Position numbers and translations under genes: made by a program
Origin: an uncultured Bacteroidales bacterium
GTDB lineage: Bacteria; Bacteroidota; Bacteroidia; Bacteroidales; P3
Assembly: GCA_900316235.1 (NCBI GenBank)
Contig: ONCC01000002.1
Span: forward strand, 29,178-93,177
Reading direction: 5' to 3'
DNA: 64,000 nucleotides
Notes under the pieces: generated by a model
Database searches by the model: none
Seen by the model: only the letters and a program-made list of their open reading frames with translations
Told to the model about the DNA's origin: nothing
Shown here: in pieces, positions 45,228 through 54,402 of the stretch
How the letters are laid out: each line of letters begins with the position of its first letter
Numbering within the stretch: the first letter of the stretch is position 1

Positions 45228-47585
45228 TTATTTGTTGACGATAAGTTTCTGTGTAGAGAGACCGTTGGTCGTGGAGATACGGAGGAAGTAGATGCCCGCG
45301 GGGACAGCAGAGAGGTCGAGGACAACCATGTCGGCATTTGAGTGAGAGAACGAGTTGATGGTACGCCCGGTGAGGTCGAGGAGGTCGGCGCGAAGGAGGT
45401 CCTTGGCGCTAATGGTGACACGGTCGGTGGCGGGATTGGGATATACATTAACGCCCTGCCCCGCCGAGAGATCTTCGATACCGACATGGATATCACTGAA
45501 GGCCTTGAAATAGGGCTTATGGCCCTGGGCGGTAACGGAGAGACAATAGTGGCTGAAGTCCTCAGAAAGACGTCCATAGGGGAAAGAGATTCTACCGTCG
45601 GCATCGGCAAATCCAGCAGCAACGACGTGGGCGACGGGGAGGGTGTCGATGATAGCGACGTAGGCATGGGGGAGGGCTGTAATGGAGGTATTGTCGTCGG
45701 AGAGGGAGACGGAGACCTCAAGGTCGGAGGCTCTACCAAGCCAGGGGAGCAAGGAGGGGTCTCCCATAAGTTCGTAGATTTCCCAGTAGTATTGTTTATA
45801 GCTTGAGGAGCTGTTGTTTACCGCCATATTGCCCGAGACGACGAGGGCGCCAGCGGTGATAGCATAATTCTCGAAGGTCTCATCATGGGTGTGGAAGAGA
45901 CGGTCGTACATGCCGAGACGAGAGGAGGTGTAGCTGGTGTTCATGGTGTTGGAGATGTTGCTACGGACACCGACGCTCCAGTAGAAGTCCTCACTCCAGA
46001 GAGTGGAGTTGGTGCCACCAATATAGGCTACGGCTCCGCCGTTGTCCTTCTTGCGGAGAAGAGTTTCGCCAAAGCAGGAGCTCTTGTCGAACTTGTTGGT
46101 GAGGCAGCAGTTGCCAATCATAAAGGAAGGCTTACCGTTGTTCTGCATAGCACTGGCGTTGGAGTTGGTGAAGGAAGGCTTGTACCAGCGGTCCCAATCG
46201 CCATGGGCGGAATAGTTGATCCAGCCGAGGCCCTCGTTATAAAGATTACGGAGGGCGGAAACCGAAGAGGAAGAGCTGCAATAGCCGGTGACATAGACAC
46301 CTTCGGGTGCAAAGTCGACATTGTTTTTATAGTAGCTGACAGTGTCGAAACCGTTGGCATGGTTGACATAGGTTTTAGCGATGTAGTCCATGGTGGGGTC
46401 GGAATAAACCCAGGCATAGTCGGCCGACCAGCCGGAAGTCTGGTGAGAGCCATTGTCTTCACCAGCGACAAGGGCGGCACGTGCAAGATAGGAGTCATCC
46501 TCGAAAGCATACTGCTCATAGAGGAGTGTCTTATTGATGATACTGGCGACGGTGGCCGTATCGGTGGCGGAGAAGCGGCCCTGATAGCAGTCGGGCAGGT
46601 TATCACCGTTGGTCCAGGTGACATAGTAGAGGTCGGTCACATGGTCGAGTTCAAGACCCTGCATGGAGTACGAGTTAATTTTTGATTCTAAAGCGGGGAA
46701 CTGATTGACGTCACCAATGAGGAGCAGGTAAGCGGGAGCAGGTTGCTCGACAGTAGCTTCTGCATAGAGAGACTTAAGGTAATTGGCGACAGTGTCGCGG
46801 GATTCGCCTTCATATAAGTAGATGTCGACATTGAATCCCTGTTTACTCTTCCAGACAGCAAAACGGTCAACAGCCGCGCAATAGAGCGAGTTGGGAACAA
46901 TGATAACCATTCTGGTGGGAGTGGAGAGGGAGACATCCTTGGTAGAGAGAAGGGTGTTGAGGGTGGTGCCGGCAGAGAAAGCGGGAGTATAGTAACGGTT
47001 GAAATATTCCTGGGTGCCCTCAGCATCGGAGTTGATATAACGCACAGTGATATCGGCGCTGCGGCAGACAATAACCTCGCCTGTGACAGGGTTGACCTGC
47101 ACAGGGCTGAAGGTAAGGTTAGCCATGCGACGGTCACGCGCCACTCCGAGAACCTCGACAGAAGCCAGCGGCAGACCCCAGAAGGCGTCGGTGGCATAGC
47201 GTTCGGCATTGATAACAGCCACTTCAGGAGTGGTATCAGACTTACTGCGGCTGGGCTGAAGCGGATAAATAGTTTGATTGCCCATGAGAGCGAACGTATC
47301 GTACACAGCATTGTTTATCTCAACCTGCATATCGTCGCAGAAAGGGATGGTAATCATGTCGATGCTCACAGGCAAAGCCGGAGAACCCACTTCTCCACCG
47401 AGTTGATAACCGGCAATCTGGAGAACGCCAGCCTTACCAGTGGACAACGGCAGGGAGCCCAAGGTAAGCTCAGGAGTCTGATAGTGAACCTCGAGACGGT
47501 CGTAATTATCAGTCACGACGCGCTGGGCATGCATAGCCGTCAGTGGTGCAACAATAAGTGACAGGGCAAAAAATATCTTTTTCAT
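45228..47585 (-). CDS. Gingipain-like C25 cysteine peptidase with T9SS sorting domain
   Basis: A 785-residue secreted protease. Signal peptide 1-21; propeptide and N-terminal region to about 220; the C25 catalytic domain has H461 (SAHGDWDRW) and C493/C494 (MIGNCCLTNKFD), the expected His-Cys dyad; an Ig-like domain follows (LEVSVSLSDDNTSITALP). The last 80 residues (VNVYPNPATDRVTIS to STQKLIVNK) are a type A sorting domain recognised by the type IX secretion system. It should be exported to the cell surface or medium to degrade proteins. No T9SS machinery gene is in this window. Confidence 0.93.
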   Translation of the reverse strand: MKKIFFALSLIVAPLTAMHAQRVVTDNYDRLEVHYQTPELTLGSLPLSTGKAGVLQIAGYQLGGEVGSPALPVSIDMITIPFCDDMQVEINNAVYDTFALMGNQTIYPLQPSRSKSDTTPEVAVINAERYATDAFWGLPLASVEVLGVARDRRMANLTFSPVQVNPVTGEVIVCRSADITVRYINSDAEGTQEYFNRYYTPAFSAGTTLNTLLSTKDVSLSTPTRMVIIVPNSLYCAAVDRFAVWKSKQGFNVDIYLYEGESRDTVANYLKSLYAEATVEQPAPAYLLLIGDVNQFPALESKINSYSMQGLELDHVTDLYYVTWTNGDNLPDCYQGRFSATDTATVASIINKTLLYEQYAFEDDSYLARAALVAGEDNGSHQTSGWSADYAWVYSDPTMDYIAKTYVNHANGFDTVSYYKNNVDFAPEGVYVTGYCSSSSSVSALRNLYNEGLGWINYSAHGDWDRWYKPSFTNSNASAMQNNGKPSFMIGNCCLTNKFDKSSCFGETLLRKKDNGGAVAYIGGTNSTLWSEDFYWSVGVRSNISNTMNTSYTSSRLGMYDRLFHTHDETFENYAITAGALVVSGNMAVNNSSSSYKQYYWEIYELMGDPSLLPWLGRASDLEVSVSLSDDNTSITALPHAYVAIIDTLPVAHVVAAGFADADGRISFPYGRLSEDFSHYCLSVTAQGHKPYFKAFSDIHVGIEDLSAGQGVNVYPNPATDRVTISAKDLLRADLLDLTGRTINSFSHSNADMVVLDLSAVPAGIYFLRISTTNGLSTQKLIVNK

Positions 47586-47637
47586 TGTTTTTTATAGCTT
47601 TCAATATATATTTTGTATCGCTATAGCGTAAAAAATT

Positions 47638-48315
47638 TCAATTCAGGTGGAACATTTTTTCGATGGTAGGGTTGGGGGCCGTGATAGTGACGGGAAGATG
47701 GGTGACAGGATGCTCGAAAGAGACTGTATGGGCATGGAGCGAGATGGAGCCGTCATCGTTGCTGCGCGGAGCGCCATATTTTAGATCGCCCTTGATGGGG
47801 CAGCCGATATTGGCCAGTTGACAACGTATCTGGTGGTGTCGTCCCGTATGAAGGTTGATATCCAGAAGATGATAACCCCCGTCGGAAACGGCAATTTCTC
47901 GATACTCGAGGCGCGCCAGCTTGGCGTTGGGACGTGCCGAACCGAAGACATAGCTTTTGTTGCGTTCCTCGTTTTTGACGAGCCAGTTCTCAAGTGCTCC
48001 AGCAGGCTGGGGAGGGGCGTTCTTGACCACCGCCCAGTAGTGTTTCTCAAAATCACGAGTGCGAACCTTCTCAACCATACGGCTCAATGCTTTGGAAGTT
48101 TTGGCAAGTAACACCACACCTGAGACGGGGCGGTCCAAGCGGTGGATAACACCGCAGTAGACCTGCCCAGGCTTGTGGTCTCGCTCTTTGATAAACTCTT
48201 TAACCAAGTCGGCCAGACAAGGGTCTCCGGTCTTGTCACCTTGGGTGATTTGCCCAGGCAACTTATTGATAGCCAGCAGGTGGTTATCCTCGTAGAGTAT
48301 CTGGTCGGCAATCAT
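47638..48315 (-). CDS. RluA family pseudouridine synthase
   Basis: A 225-residue RNA-modifying enzyme without an S4 domain. HRLDRPVSGVVLLAKTSKA (about 60-78) holds the catalytic Asp, and HTGRHHQIRCQLANIGCPIKGDLKYG the C-terminal signature. It converts uridine to pseudouridine in rRNA or tRNA; which position is not clear from sequence. It starts 2 bp after the psd stop, at the end of the phospholipid/ftsH operon. Confidence 0.93.
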   Translation of the reverse strand: MIADQILYEDNHLLAINKLPGQITQGDKTGDPCLADLVKEFIKERDHKPGQVYCGVIHRLDRPVSGVVLLAKTSKALSRMVEKVRTRDFEKHYWAVVKNAPPQPAGALENWLVKNEERNKSYVFGSARPNAKLARLEYREIAVSDGGYHLLDINLHTGRHHQIRCQLANIGCPIKGDLKYGAPRSNDDGSISLHAHTVSFEHPVTHLPVTITAPNPTIEKMFHLN

Positions 48316-48317
48316 TT

Positions 48318-48977
48318 TCAGACAATTTCGGCAATGGGGCTAATGGCGTTCTTCACCTTGTCCTGAAGGTCGACACTGATGGGGAAGTCGAGAGGCAGGA
48401 AGAGGTCGACACGCGAACCAAAGCGAATGAAGCCAAGTTCCTGGTTCTGCTTGACACGCTCACCTTCCTTGGCATAGCAGACAATGCGGCGTGCCATCAC
48501 TCCCGCCACCTGGCGGATGAGGATGCGCTGTCCATTATCAAGCAGCATTCCTATTTCGGTACGCTCGTTGAGGTCGCTGCTTTTGGGATAGGAGGCCACG
48601 AAATAGTTTCCACGGCGGAATTTCACATACTCCACCAGTCCATCACAAGGGTAGCGGTTAACGTGCACATCGGTACCACTCATAAAGATGGACACCTGCA
48701 TACACTCGCCCTTGATATAGGTTTTCTCGTTGACCTGCTCGATGGTGACAATGGTTCCGTCGGCAGGCGAGATAAGTTCCTTAGGATTGTTGGCGAAGAT
48801 GCGGCGGGGAATGCGGAAGAATGCCGTCACAAGAAAACCAAAGACCAACAGGCCCAGGACAAAGAGGTAATGGAGCACATTCCACTCTTTGACCAACAAC
48901 AGCATCAACAGCACGATGACAAAGATGCCTGCGCCGGTGAGCATGATTATTTTCTTTCCTTCACGATGGATTGTCAT
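48318..48977 (-). CDS. psd: Phosphatidylserine decarboxylase
   Basis: A 219-residue membrane-associated enzyme making phosphatidylethanolamine. Two N-terminal helices, then SPADGTIV (near 91-98), MSGTDVHVNRYPCDG and the self-cleavage site FIRFGSRVDLFLP near the C-terminus, where the bond between Gly and Ser breaks to give the pyruvoyl group. It is the short type II form common in Bacteroidetes. It follows cdsA by 1 bp, which supplies CDP-diacylglycerol to the same pathway. Confidence 0.95.
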   Translation of the reverse strand: MTIHREGKKIIMLTGAGIFVIVLLMLLLVKEWNVLHYLFVLGLLVFGFLVTAFFRIPRRIFANNPKELISPADGTIVTIEQVNEKTYIKGECMQVSIFMSGTDVHVNRYPCDGLVEYVKFRRGNYFVASYPKSSDLNERTEIGMLLDNGQRILIRQVAGVMARRIVCYAKEGERVKQNQELGFIRFGSRVDLFLPLDFPISVDLQDKVKNAISPIAEIV

Positions 48978-48978
48978 A

Positions 48979-49833
48979 TTATTGGATTATTAAGGTTATG
49001 TAGGCAAAAACAAAAGGCATAATGATGAGCAGGCTGTCGAAGCGGTCGAGGAAGCCGCCGTGACCGGGCATGATATTGCCACTGTCCTTGACACCTACGG
49101 AGCGTTTGAGCATGCTCTCCACAAGGTCGCCAAGGGTATCGATAACACTACAAATGAACCCCAGTGCCAACCAGTGATACCAGGCTATGGCAGGCTGCAC
49201 CAGAGGTCCCACGAAGACAGCCAGCAACAAGGTGACCAGCACCCCGAAGGCGGTTCCTTCCCAGGTCTTTCCCGGAGAGTGGCGCGCCCACATCTTGTGT
49301 TTTCCAAAGAGGGAACCTCCGATATAGGCACCGGAGTCGTTGACCCACACCATAACCACTATCATCAACACCACGTATGCTCCCACATCGGGTATCAGGC
49401 TGCTCATCAGGCTCAACGGGAGGGCAATATAAAGCATCGGCACTAGCGTATAGGCGGCGTCGCGGAAAGGCTGTTCACTTTCCTTCCACAGCTGGACAAT
49501 AGCCGACAGGGCAAAAGTGACAGGCAAAAGCGTGATGGCCACCAACATTATTCTGAAACCTAGCAGCGCATCACTAAGCATCGGTGAAATCAGTATCGCC
49601 ACAAGGGTAATGACAGCATAGGCATACCCCAGCAGGCGACAAGGCACAGCACCCTGTTTACCAACCATGCGGAAGAACTCGAAAGTACACCCCATGGTGA
49701 CAAAGAGCAGAAAAGCACCGAAAAGGAGCAAACCCAACTTGGGGTTGTTCAACAAACGACCGCTGAGAAGCGTGCCAAGAAAAAGCAGTGCATATACCGT
49801 AGCACTGGCGGTGCGAATCCAGAAAGTTTTCAT
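48979..49833 (-). CDS. cdsA: Phosphatidate cytidylyltransferase
   Basis: A 284-residue integral membrane enzyme with about eight helices. The C-terminal signature SVGVKDSGNIMPGHGGFLDRFDSL is complete, as is WVNDSGAYIGGSLFGKHK in the middle. It makes CDP-diacylglycerol from phosphatidate and CTP at the inner membrane. Its start overlaps the ftsH stop by 4 bp. Placement between ftsH and psd is a familiar Bacteroidetes order. Confidence 0.96.
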   Translation of the reverse strand: MKTFWIRTASATVYALLFLGTLLSGRLLNNPKLGLLLFGAFLLFVTMGCTFEFFRMVGKQGAVPCRLLGYAYAVITLVAILISPMLSDALLGFRIMLVAITLLPVTFALSAIVQLWKESEQPFRDAAYTLVPMLYIALPLSLMSSLIPDVGAYVVLMIVVMVWVNDSGAYIGGSLFGKHKMWARHSPGKTWEGTAFGVLVTLLLAVFVGPLVQPAIAWYHWLALGFICSVIDTLGDLVESMLKRSVGVKDSGNIMPGHGGFLDRFDSLLIIMPFVFAYITLIIQ

Positions 49834-51884
49834 GACAGGGTGGTATTTTCAGGGTTATACGTATTCTCAGGCAATTCCGGAGCCTCTGAAGCCTCCTCAA
49901 TTTCCGGTTTCTCGGGCGTCTCCCACGGACGAGGACCATAGATGCGTTCCAAATCCTCACGGAAGAGTACCTCTTTCTCATAGAGTTGTGCTGCCAACTG
50001 GTCGAGTTGCTCGCGGTGGCTAATCAACAACTCTTTAGCCTTATTGTAGGCTTCTTCCACCATGCGGCGGACCTCCTTGTCAATGGTCTCGGCCGTCTTT
50101 TCACTGAAGGGTTTCGCAAAAGCATATTCGCTTTGGCCCGTCGAATCGTAGAAGCTGATGTTCCCCACCTCAGGACTCATACCGTAGTAGGTCACCAAGG
50201 CCTGCGCCATCTTGGTGGCACGCTCGATATCGTTGAGGGCTCCGGTACTGATGCGGCCATAGACAATCTCCTCTGATGCTCGGCCGGCCATGAGGCTGGT
50301 CATCTCGTCAAACATCTGCTCGTAGGTGGTAATCTGACGTTCCTCCGGCAGGTACCAGGCGGCACCGAGGGCCTTGCCTCGCGGCACGATAGTGACCTTC
50401 ACCAACGGGTTGGCCCACCGCAGCAGCCAACTCACCGACGCATGGCCACTCTCGTGGTAGGCGATGGTGTGTTTCTCCTGGTCAGAGAGTACCTTGGTAC
50501 GCTTCTCAAGACCACCGACAATGCGGTCAACGGCATCGAGGAAGTCCTGTTTCTCAATCTGTTTCTTATTCTTGCGGGCGGCACAGAGAGCGGCCTCGTT
50601 ACACACATTGGCGATGTCGGCGCCGCTGAAGCCCGGAGTCTGTTTGGCTAGGAAATCCTTGTCCACATAGCCTTCACTGTCCTCCTGGGTGTTAAGTTTC
50701 AGGTTTTTCATGTGGACGGCAAAAATAGCTTTGCGTTCCTCGAGGTCGGGGAGTTCCACATATATCTGTCGGTCGAAACGGCCGGCACGCATCAAGGCCT
50801 TGTCGAGCACGTCGGCACGGTTGGTGGCCGCCAGCACAATGACATTGGTGGTGCTCGAGAAACCGTCCATCTCGGTAAGCAGCTGGTTCAGCGTATTTTC
50901 ACGCTCGTCATTGCCACCGGTGAGACCATTTCTTCCACGTGCACGACCCACGGCATCAATCTCATCAATGAACACGATGCAGGGGCTCTTCTTCTTGGCC
51001 TCGTCGAACAGTCCACGGACACGCGAGGCACCCACACCAACGAACATTTCCACGAAGTCGCTACCACTCATCGAGAAGAACGGCACGCCCGCCTCACCGG
51101 CCACAGCTTTGGCCAACAGGGTCTTACCCGTGCCCGGAGGGCCTACCAGCAACACTCCCTTGGGAATCTTGCCTCCCAGTTCGGTATAGTGTTTGGGGTT
51201 CTTCAGGAAGTCTACCACCTCCATCACCTCCTCCTTGGCACCGGCCAATCCGGCCACATCCTTGAAGGTGACATTCACCTGCTTGGTGGCGTCATATTGC
51301 TTGGCGCGTGAACCGCCGAAGCCGAACAGTCCGCCGAAGCCGCCACCACCGCCTTCACCGCCCATCTGCTTGCGGGCGTAGGCACTCATGCCCCAGAAAA
51401 GGAACACCATAATCAGCAGCGGGGCAAACCACACCAACAGTTCACGCCAGGCGTTGCTATGGGTCTCGATCTTATAGCTGATATGCTCGCCGGTCTTAGC
51501 CTCGATGATAGCCAGTTCCTTGTCGAAATGCTCATAGTTGCCGATATTGTAGGTATACATCCCCACGGGGCCTTCACCTCCGGTGATGTTGTTGGTGCGC
51601 AGGTCCTTATACAGGTCGGGGTACGCCTTCACGGCATCGGCCTTGATTTTGATTTCCGCCACCTCCTGGTTGATGACCGTGATACTCTCGTAGTCATGGC
51701 GCTCCAGGATGAGCGACAGCTTGTTCCAGTCCACTGGCTTCTTCGCCTCGTTGCCACCGCCGAACATGCCGACCAGCAACGCTACCATGATGGCACCATA
51801 GACAATATAAATCCATTTCGCCGTCTTGGGCTTGTTGCCCCGCGGCGCATTATTAGGCACTTTATTCTGCTGTTGTTCAGCCAT
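49830..51884 (-). CDS. ftsH: ATP-dependent zinc metalloprotease FtsH
   Basis: A 684-residue membrane AAA+ protease. Two N-terminal helices bracket a periplasmic domain (about 45-150). The AAA module has Walker A GPPGTGKT, Walker B IVFIDEIDA and the second-region-of-homology segment DKALMRAGRFDRQIYVELP; the protease domain has the zinc motif HESGH and a later Asp in ATKMAQALVTYYGMS. It degrades damaged membrane proteins and regulators such as LpxC. The glycine-rich linker GGEGGGGGFGGLFGFGG follows the second helix. Confidence 0.97.
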   Translation of the reverse strand: MAEQQQNKVPNNAPRGNKPKTAKWIYIVYGAIMVALLVGMFGGGNEAKKPVDWNKLSLILERHDYESITVINQEVAEIKIKADAVKAYPDLYKDLRTNNITGGEGPVGMYTYNIGNYEHFDKELAIIEAKTGEHISYKIETHSNAWRELLVWFAPLLIMVFLFWGMSAYARKQMGGEGGGGGFGGLFGFGGSRAKQYDATKQVNVTFKDVAGLAGAKEEVMEVVDFLKNPKHYTELGGKIPKGVLLVGPPGTGKTLLAKAVAGEAGVPFFSMSGSDFVEMFVGVGASRVRGLFDEAKKKSPCIVFIDEIDAVGRARGRNGLTGGNDERENTLNQLLTEMDGFSSTTNVIVLAATNRADVLDKALMRAGRFDRQIYVELPDLEERKAIFAVHMKNLKLNTQEDSEGYVDKDFLAKQTPGFSGADIANVCNEAALCAARKNKKQIEKQDFLDAVDRIVGGLEKRTKVLSDQEKHTIAYHESGHASVSWLLRWANPLVKVTIVPRGKALGAAWYLPEERQITTYEQMFDEMTSLMAGRASEEIVYGRISTGALNDIERATKMAQALVTYYGMSPEVGNISFYDSTGQSEYAFAKPFSEKTAETIDKEVRRMVEEAYNKAKELLISHREQLDQLAAQLYEKEVLFREDLERIYGPRPWETPEKPEIEEASEAPELPENTYNPENTTLS

Positions 51885-51887
51885 TAA

Positions 51888-51929
51888 CTTTAAACTTTAA
51901 ACCTTAAACTTTAAACCTCAAACCTTCAC
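51888..51929. repeat. 7-bp tandem array between ftsH and rsfS
   Basis: Six heptamers (CTTTAAA, CTTTAAA, CCTTAAA, CTTTAAA, CCTCAAA, CCTTCAC). The array fills the intergenic gap and runs into the last codons of rsfS. Confidence 0.75.
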
Positions 51930-52277
51930 TTCTTCCCCGTCACTCCACAGCTCGTCGAGCCTGAAGAAAGCCCGTTTCTCTTTCTGGAAGATGTGAACCA
52001 CCACGTCGAAATAGTCCATTAGTATCCACTCGGCATTGTTGTAGCCCTCCACCTTATGGGGATTCAGACCCGTGGCCTTCTTCACCGTCTCGAACACCGC
52101 GTCGCTCAAGGCACTCACATGCGACGGCACATTGCCGCTGGCAATCACGAAATACTCCGCCGGAGCCCCATGGACCTTCCTTAGGTCCAGGATGCGGATC
52201 TCTTCTCCCTTCTTCCCGTCGAGCGCCTGCGCGGCCAACCGCGCCAGCACCTCAGATTCTTTTTCTTTATTATTCAT
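51918..52277 (-). CDS. rsfS: Ribosomal silencing factor RsfS
   Basis: A 119-residue protein of the RsfS/Iojap family that binds ribosomal protein uL14 and blocks subunit joining when nutrients are low. EIRILDLRKVHGAPAEYFVIASGNVPSHVSAL and ILMDYFDVVVHIFQKEKRAFFRLDELWSD are hallmark segments. I use the ATG at 52277 rather than a TTG one codon earlier. It sits directly upstream of ftsH; the C-terminal codons lie in a 7-bp repeat array. Confidence 0.95.
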   Translation of the reverse strand: MNNKEKESEVLARLAAQALDGKKGEEIRILDLRKVHGAPAEYFVIASGNVPSHVSALSDAVFETVKKATGLNPHKVEGYNNAEWILMDYFDVVVHIFQKEKRAFFRLDELWSDGEEVKV

Positions 52278-52301
52278 CAAAAAATGATTATCTGTTAACT
52301 C

Positions 52302-52727
52302 TTAATTCTTTACTATTTCCGCTCTCAACCGTCTTACCCCCTCCTTCTCTTCAATCTCCACCCTCACATATTGTTCCGGCAGCAGTTCTTCCACCTTCTC
52401 TGTCCACTCCGTGAAGCAGTAGCAGCCACTGTAGAAGTATTCCTCGTAACCCAGGTCATAGGCTTCCGAGAGGTTCTTGAGGCGGTAGAAATCAAAATGA
52501 TATACCGGCTCTTTATCGCCTGCGGAATATTCATTCACGATGGCGAATGTCGGGCTGCACACGTTGTCCTCCACTCCCAAAGCGGCGCAGAGCTCCTTGA
52601 TGAGCGTGGTCTTCCCCACCCCCATCTTGCCGAAAAAGGCGAAGAAACGCTCCTCCGGGAATCCTTCCAGCAACTTTCGTGCCACTTCAGGCAACTGACC
52701 GATATTTTCTATGACTATATCCAACAT
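52302..52727 (-). CDS. tsaE: tRNA t6A synthesis ATPase TsaE
   Basis: A 141-residue ATPase needed for making threonylcarbamoyladenosine at position 37 of tRNA. Walker A GKMGVGKTTLIKEL (about 32-45), the switch SPTFAIVNEY, and FDFYRLKN with ECFTEWTEKV-type end (CFTEWTEKVEELLP) are present. It works with TsaB and TsaD, which are not in the window; mtaB (30684) modifies the product further. It lies 1 bp after the DUF4293 gene. Confidence 0.95.
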   Translation of the reverse strand: MLDIVIENIGQLPEVARKLLEGFPEERFFAFFGKMGVGKTTLIKELCAALGVEDNVCSPTFAIVNEYSAGDKEPVYHFDFYRLKNLSEAYDLGYEEYFYSGCYCFTEWTEKVEELLPEQYVRVEIEEKEGVRRLRAEIVKN

Positions 52728-52728
52728 A

Positions 52729-53268
52729 TCAACGCAGTCTGTCAGCCGCTCTCACCAATGCCTCGTCTTTCTTGATGGCACGCTGTGCCAGGAAGAAGAA
52801 TACCAGCGACGCCAGCGGTGCGAAGGCGCCCACCTGCCAGGCAACCTCGGGACGCTCGCCACCCATGCCGGCCGCAAGGAGGTCGGCATAGCGGTCCACT
52901 GCCCAGAAGAAGACCAAGAAGGCATACACCACGTTCAGCAGGAATCCCAGTGCCACGATGCGCACCTGCAGCGTGCGACGCTTATAGAGGAAGATGCTTC
53001 CCAGCGCGATAACGCCACACACCATCACCAGCGTCACCAGCGGCCATGTCTCCATGCCCGTCATACGCTGGCTGTAGTTCACCACCGGCTCGCCCATCTG
53101 CGACGCCATGTCGGCACCGTCGCGGGCAAAGAGGTCCAGCCGCGCCTCCGTGCGCTGACCCTCTGTCGGCATATTCTCATAGTTATACTTCGCCACCGGC
53201 GTCAGCAGGCACAATGCCATGCACCCGGCGACCAACAAAAGCCATAATGTTTGAATTCTCTGTATCAT
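52729..53268 (-). CDS. DUF4293 membrane protein
   Basis: A 179-residue protein with four transmembrane helices and the N-terminus MIQRIQTLWLLLVAGCMA, which I recognise as the DUF4293 family of Bacteroidetes. A periplasmic loop lies between helices 1 and 2. The C-terminus is cytoplasmic and charged (RAIKKDEALVRAADRLR). Function unknown. It lies between the DoxX-like gene (3 bp) and tsaE (1 bp). Confidence 0.85.
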   Translation of the reverse strand: MIQRIQTLWLLLVAGCMALCLLTPVAKYNYENMPTEGQRTEARLDLFARDGADMASQMGEPVVNYSQRMTGMETWPLVTLVMVCGVIALGSIFLYKRRTLQVRIVALGFLLNVVYAFLVFFWAVDRYADLLAAGMGGERPEVAWQVGAFAPLASLVFFFLAQRAIKKDEALVRAADRLR

Positions 53269-53271
53269 AAG

Positions 53272-54402
53272 TTATTTTTCCATTTTCAGTTCCTCAGCCT
53301 TGCGGCCCTTGTCCACCACGGTGCCCTTCTCCACATACATGAATCCGGGGTTGCCCCTCATCATCGTCTCTATGGCCGTGGCGTCGGCAAAATAATACTC
53401 CAGTCCCTCCACCCCGTTCTCATACATCCAGGTCTGGATATCCTCGGGCAGCGCCGACGTGAGCAGCACGATATCCTTGCCGTTCTCACCGGCAAGGGCA
53501 ACGGCGGTCTTTATCTCCTCAACGTCCTCGGCATCAATCTTGTCCAAGTGGTGGATGGTGACTATCACCAGCCCCTCTTCGGCGGCAATCATATCGAGGG
53601 CGCGGTCCGACCCCTCCATGTCAAGCATCGAGAAGCCGGGGGCCTTGATTTCGGGCATCTCCACACGGCTGCTCTCCCACTCCCACGCGTTCACCCACGC
53701 TGTGTCGGACATATACTCCATCAGCTTGGCAGCCTCCATCTCCATCCTCTCGCCCGTCTCTTTGTTCCTGTAGGTCACGTAGCTCTTCGTGGTGGCGTCC
53801 TGCTCCAAGTCAACCATCTGGTTGCCAACCTTCCATGGACGGAAGTCTATCACCGGCTCGTGGTTGATATTGTAGATACAGAACACCAGCATCACCGTCA
53901 GCGCAGCGATAAAGACGATGCTGTCGCGCTCAAAGCGGCGTTTCTTCCGCAGGTGGCAGGTCAGCACGATCCACACCGTCGGCACGTCAAGCACGACATT
54001 CTTCCAGAAGGTCTGCCAGTTCGTCAACTTGATGGCATCGCCGAAACAGCCACAGTCGTCCACCAGGTTCGTCGTTGCGTCGACAAATGTCGTCACCGTG
54101 AAGAAGGCCATCATCAGCGCCAACAGCCATGCCGAGAATACCCTGAAGGCATTGCATATCAGCATCACCCCCACCAGGAACTCGGCACATATCAGCGTCA
54201 CGGCAAGCACTCCCGCCAGCGGGTGCGCCCACTCGAAGCCCATGCCGAAAAGTTCCCAGTTCGACATATAGTCCTGCACCTTGAACATCGTCCCCATCGG
54301 GTCCACACCCTTCACGAAGGAGGAGAACAGGAACACCAGTCCCACGACCCACCGCGAGACCACGTTCAACGTGTAATTCAACTTTGTATCCTTGATTTTC
54401 AT
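53272..54402 (-). CDS. DoxX-like membrane protein (BT_3928 family)
   Basis: A 376-residue protein. Four N-terminal helices of the DoxX/MauE type (VVGLVFLFSSFVKGVDP, AEFLVGVMLICNAF) carry DDCGCFGDAI, a Cys pair typical of the family. The C-terminal 200 residues form an extracytoplasmic domain, possibly thioredoxin-like but without a CxxC (IVTIHHLDKIDAEDVEEIK). The ATG at 54402 overlaps the stop of the DUF1599 gene; the frame is open to 54438 but that part lacks a plausible signal. It is a larger relative of the protein at 6906-7763. Confidence 0.85.
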   Translation of the reverse strand: MKIKDTKLNYTLNVVSRWVVGLVFLFSSFVKGVDPMGTMFKVQDYMSNWELFGMGFEWAHPLAGVLAVTLICAEFLVGVMLICNAFRVFSAWLLALMMAFFTVTTFVDATTNLVDDCGCFGDAIKLTNWQTFWKNVVLDVPTVWIVLTCHLRKKRRFERDSIVFIAALTVMLVFCIYNINHEPVIDFRPWKVGNQMVDLEQDATTKSYVTYRNKETGERMEMEAAKLMEYMSDTAWVNAWEWESSRVEMPEIKAPGFSMLDMEGSDRALDMIAAEEGLVIVTIHHLDKIDAEDVEEIKTAVALAGENGKDIVLLTSALPEDIQTWMYENGVEGLEYYFADATAIETMMRGNPGFMYVEKGTVVDKGRKAEELKMEK

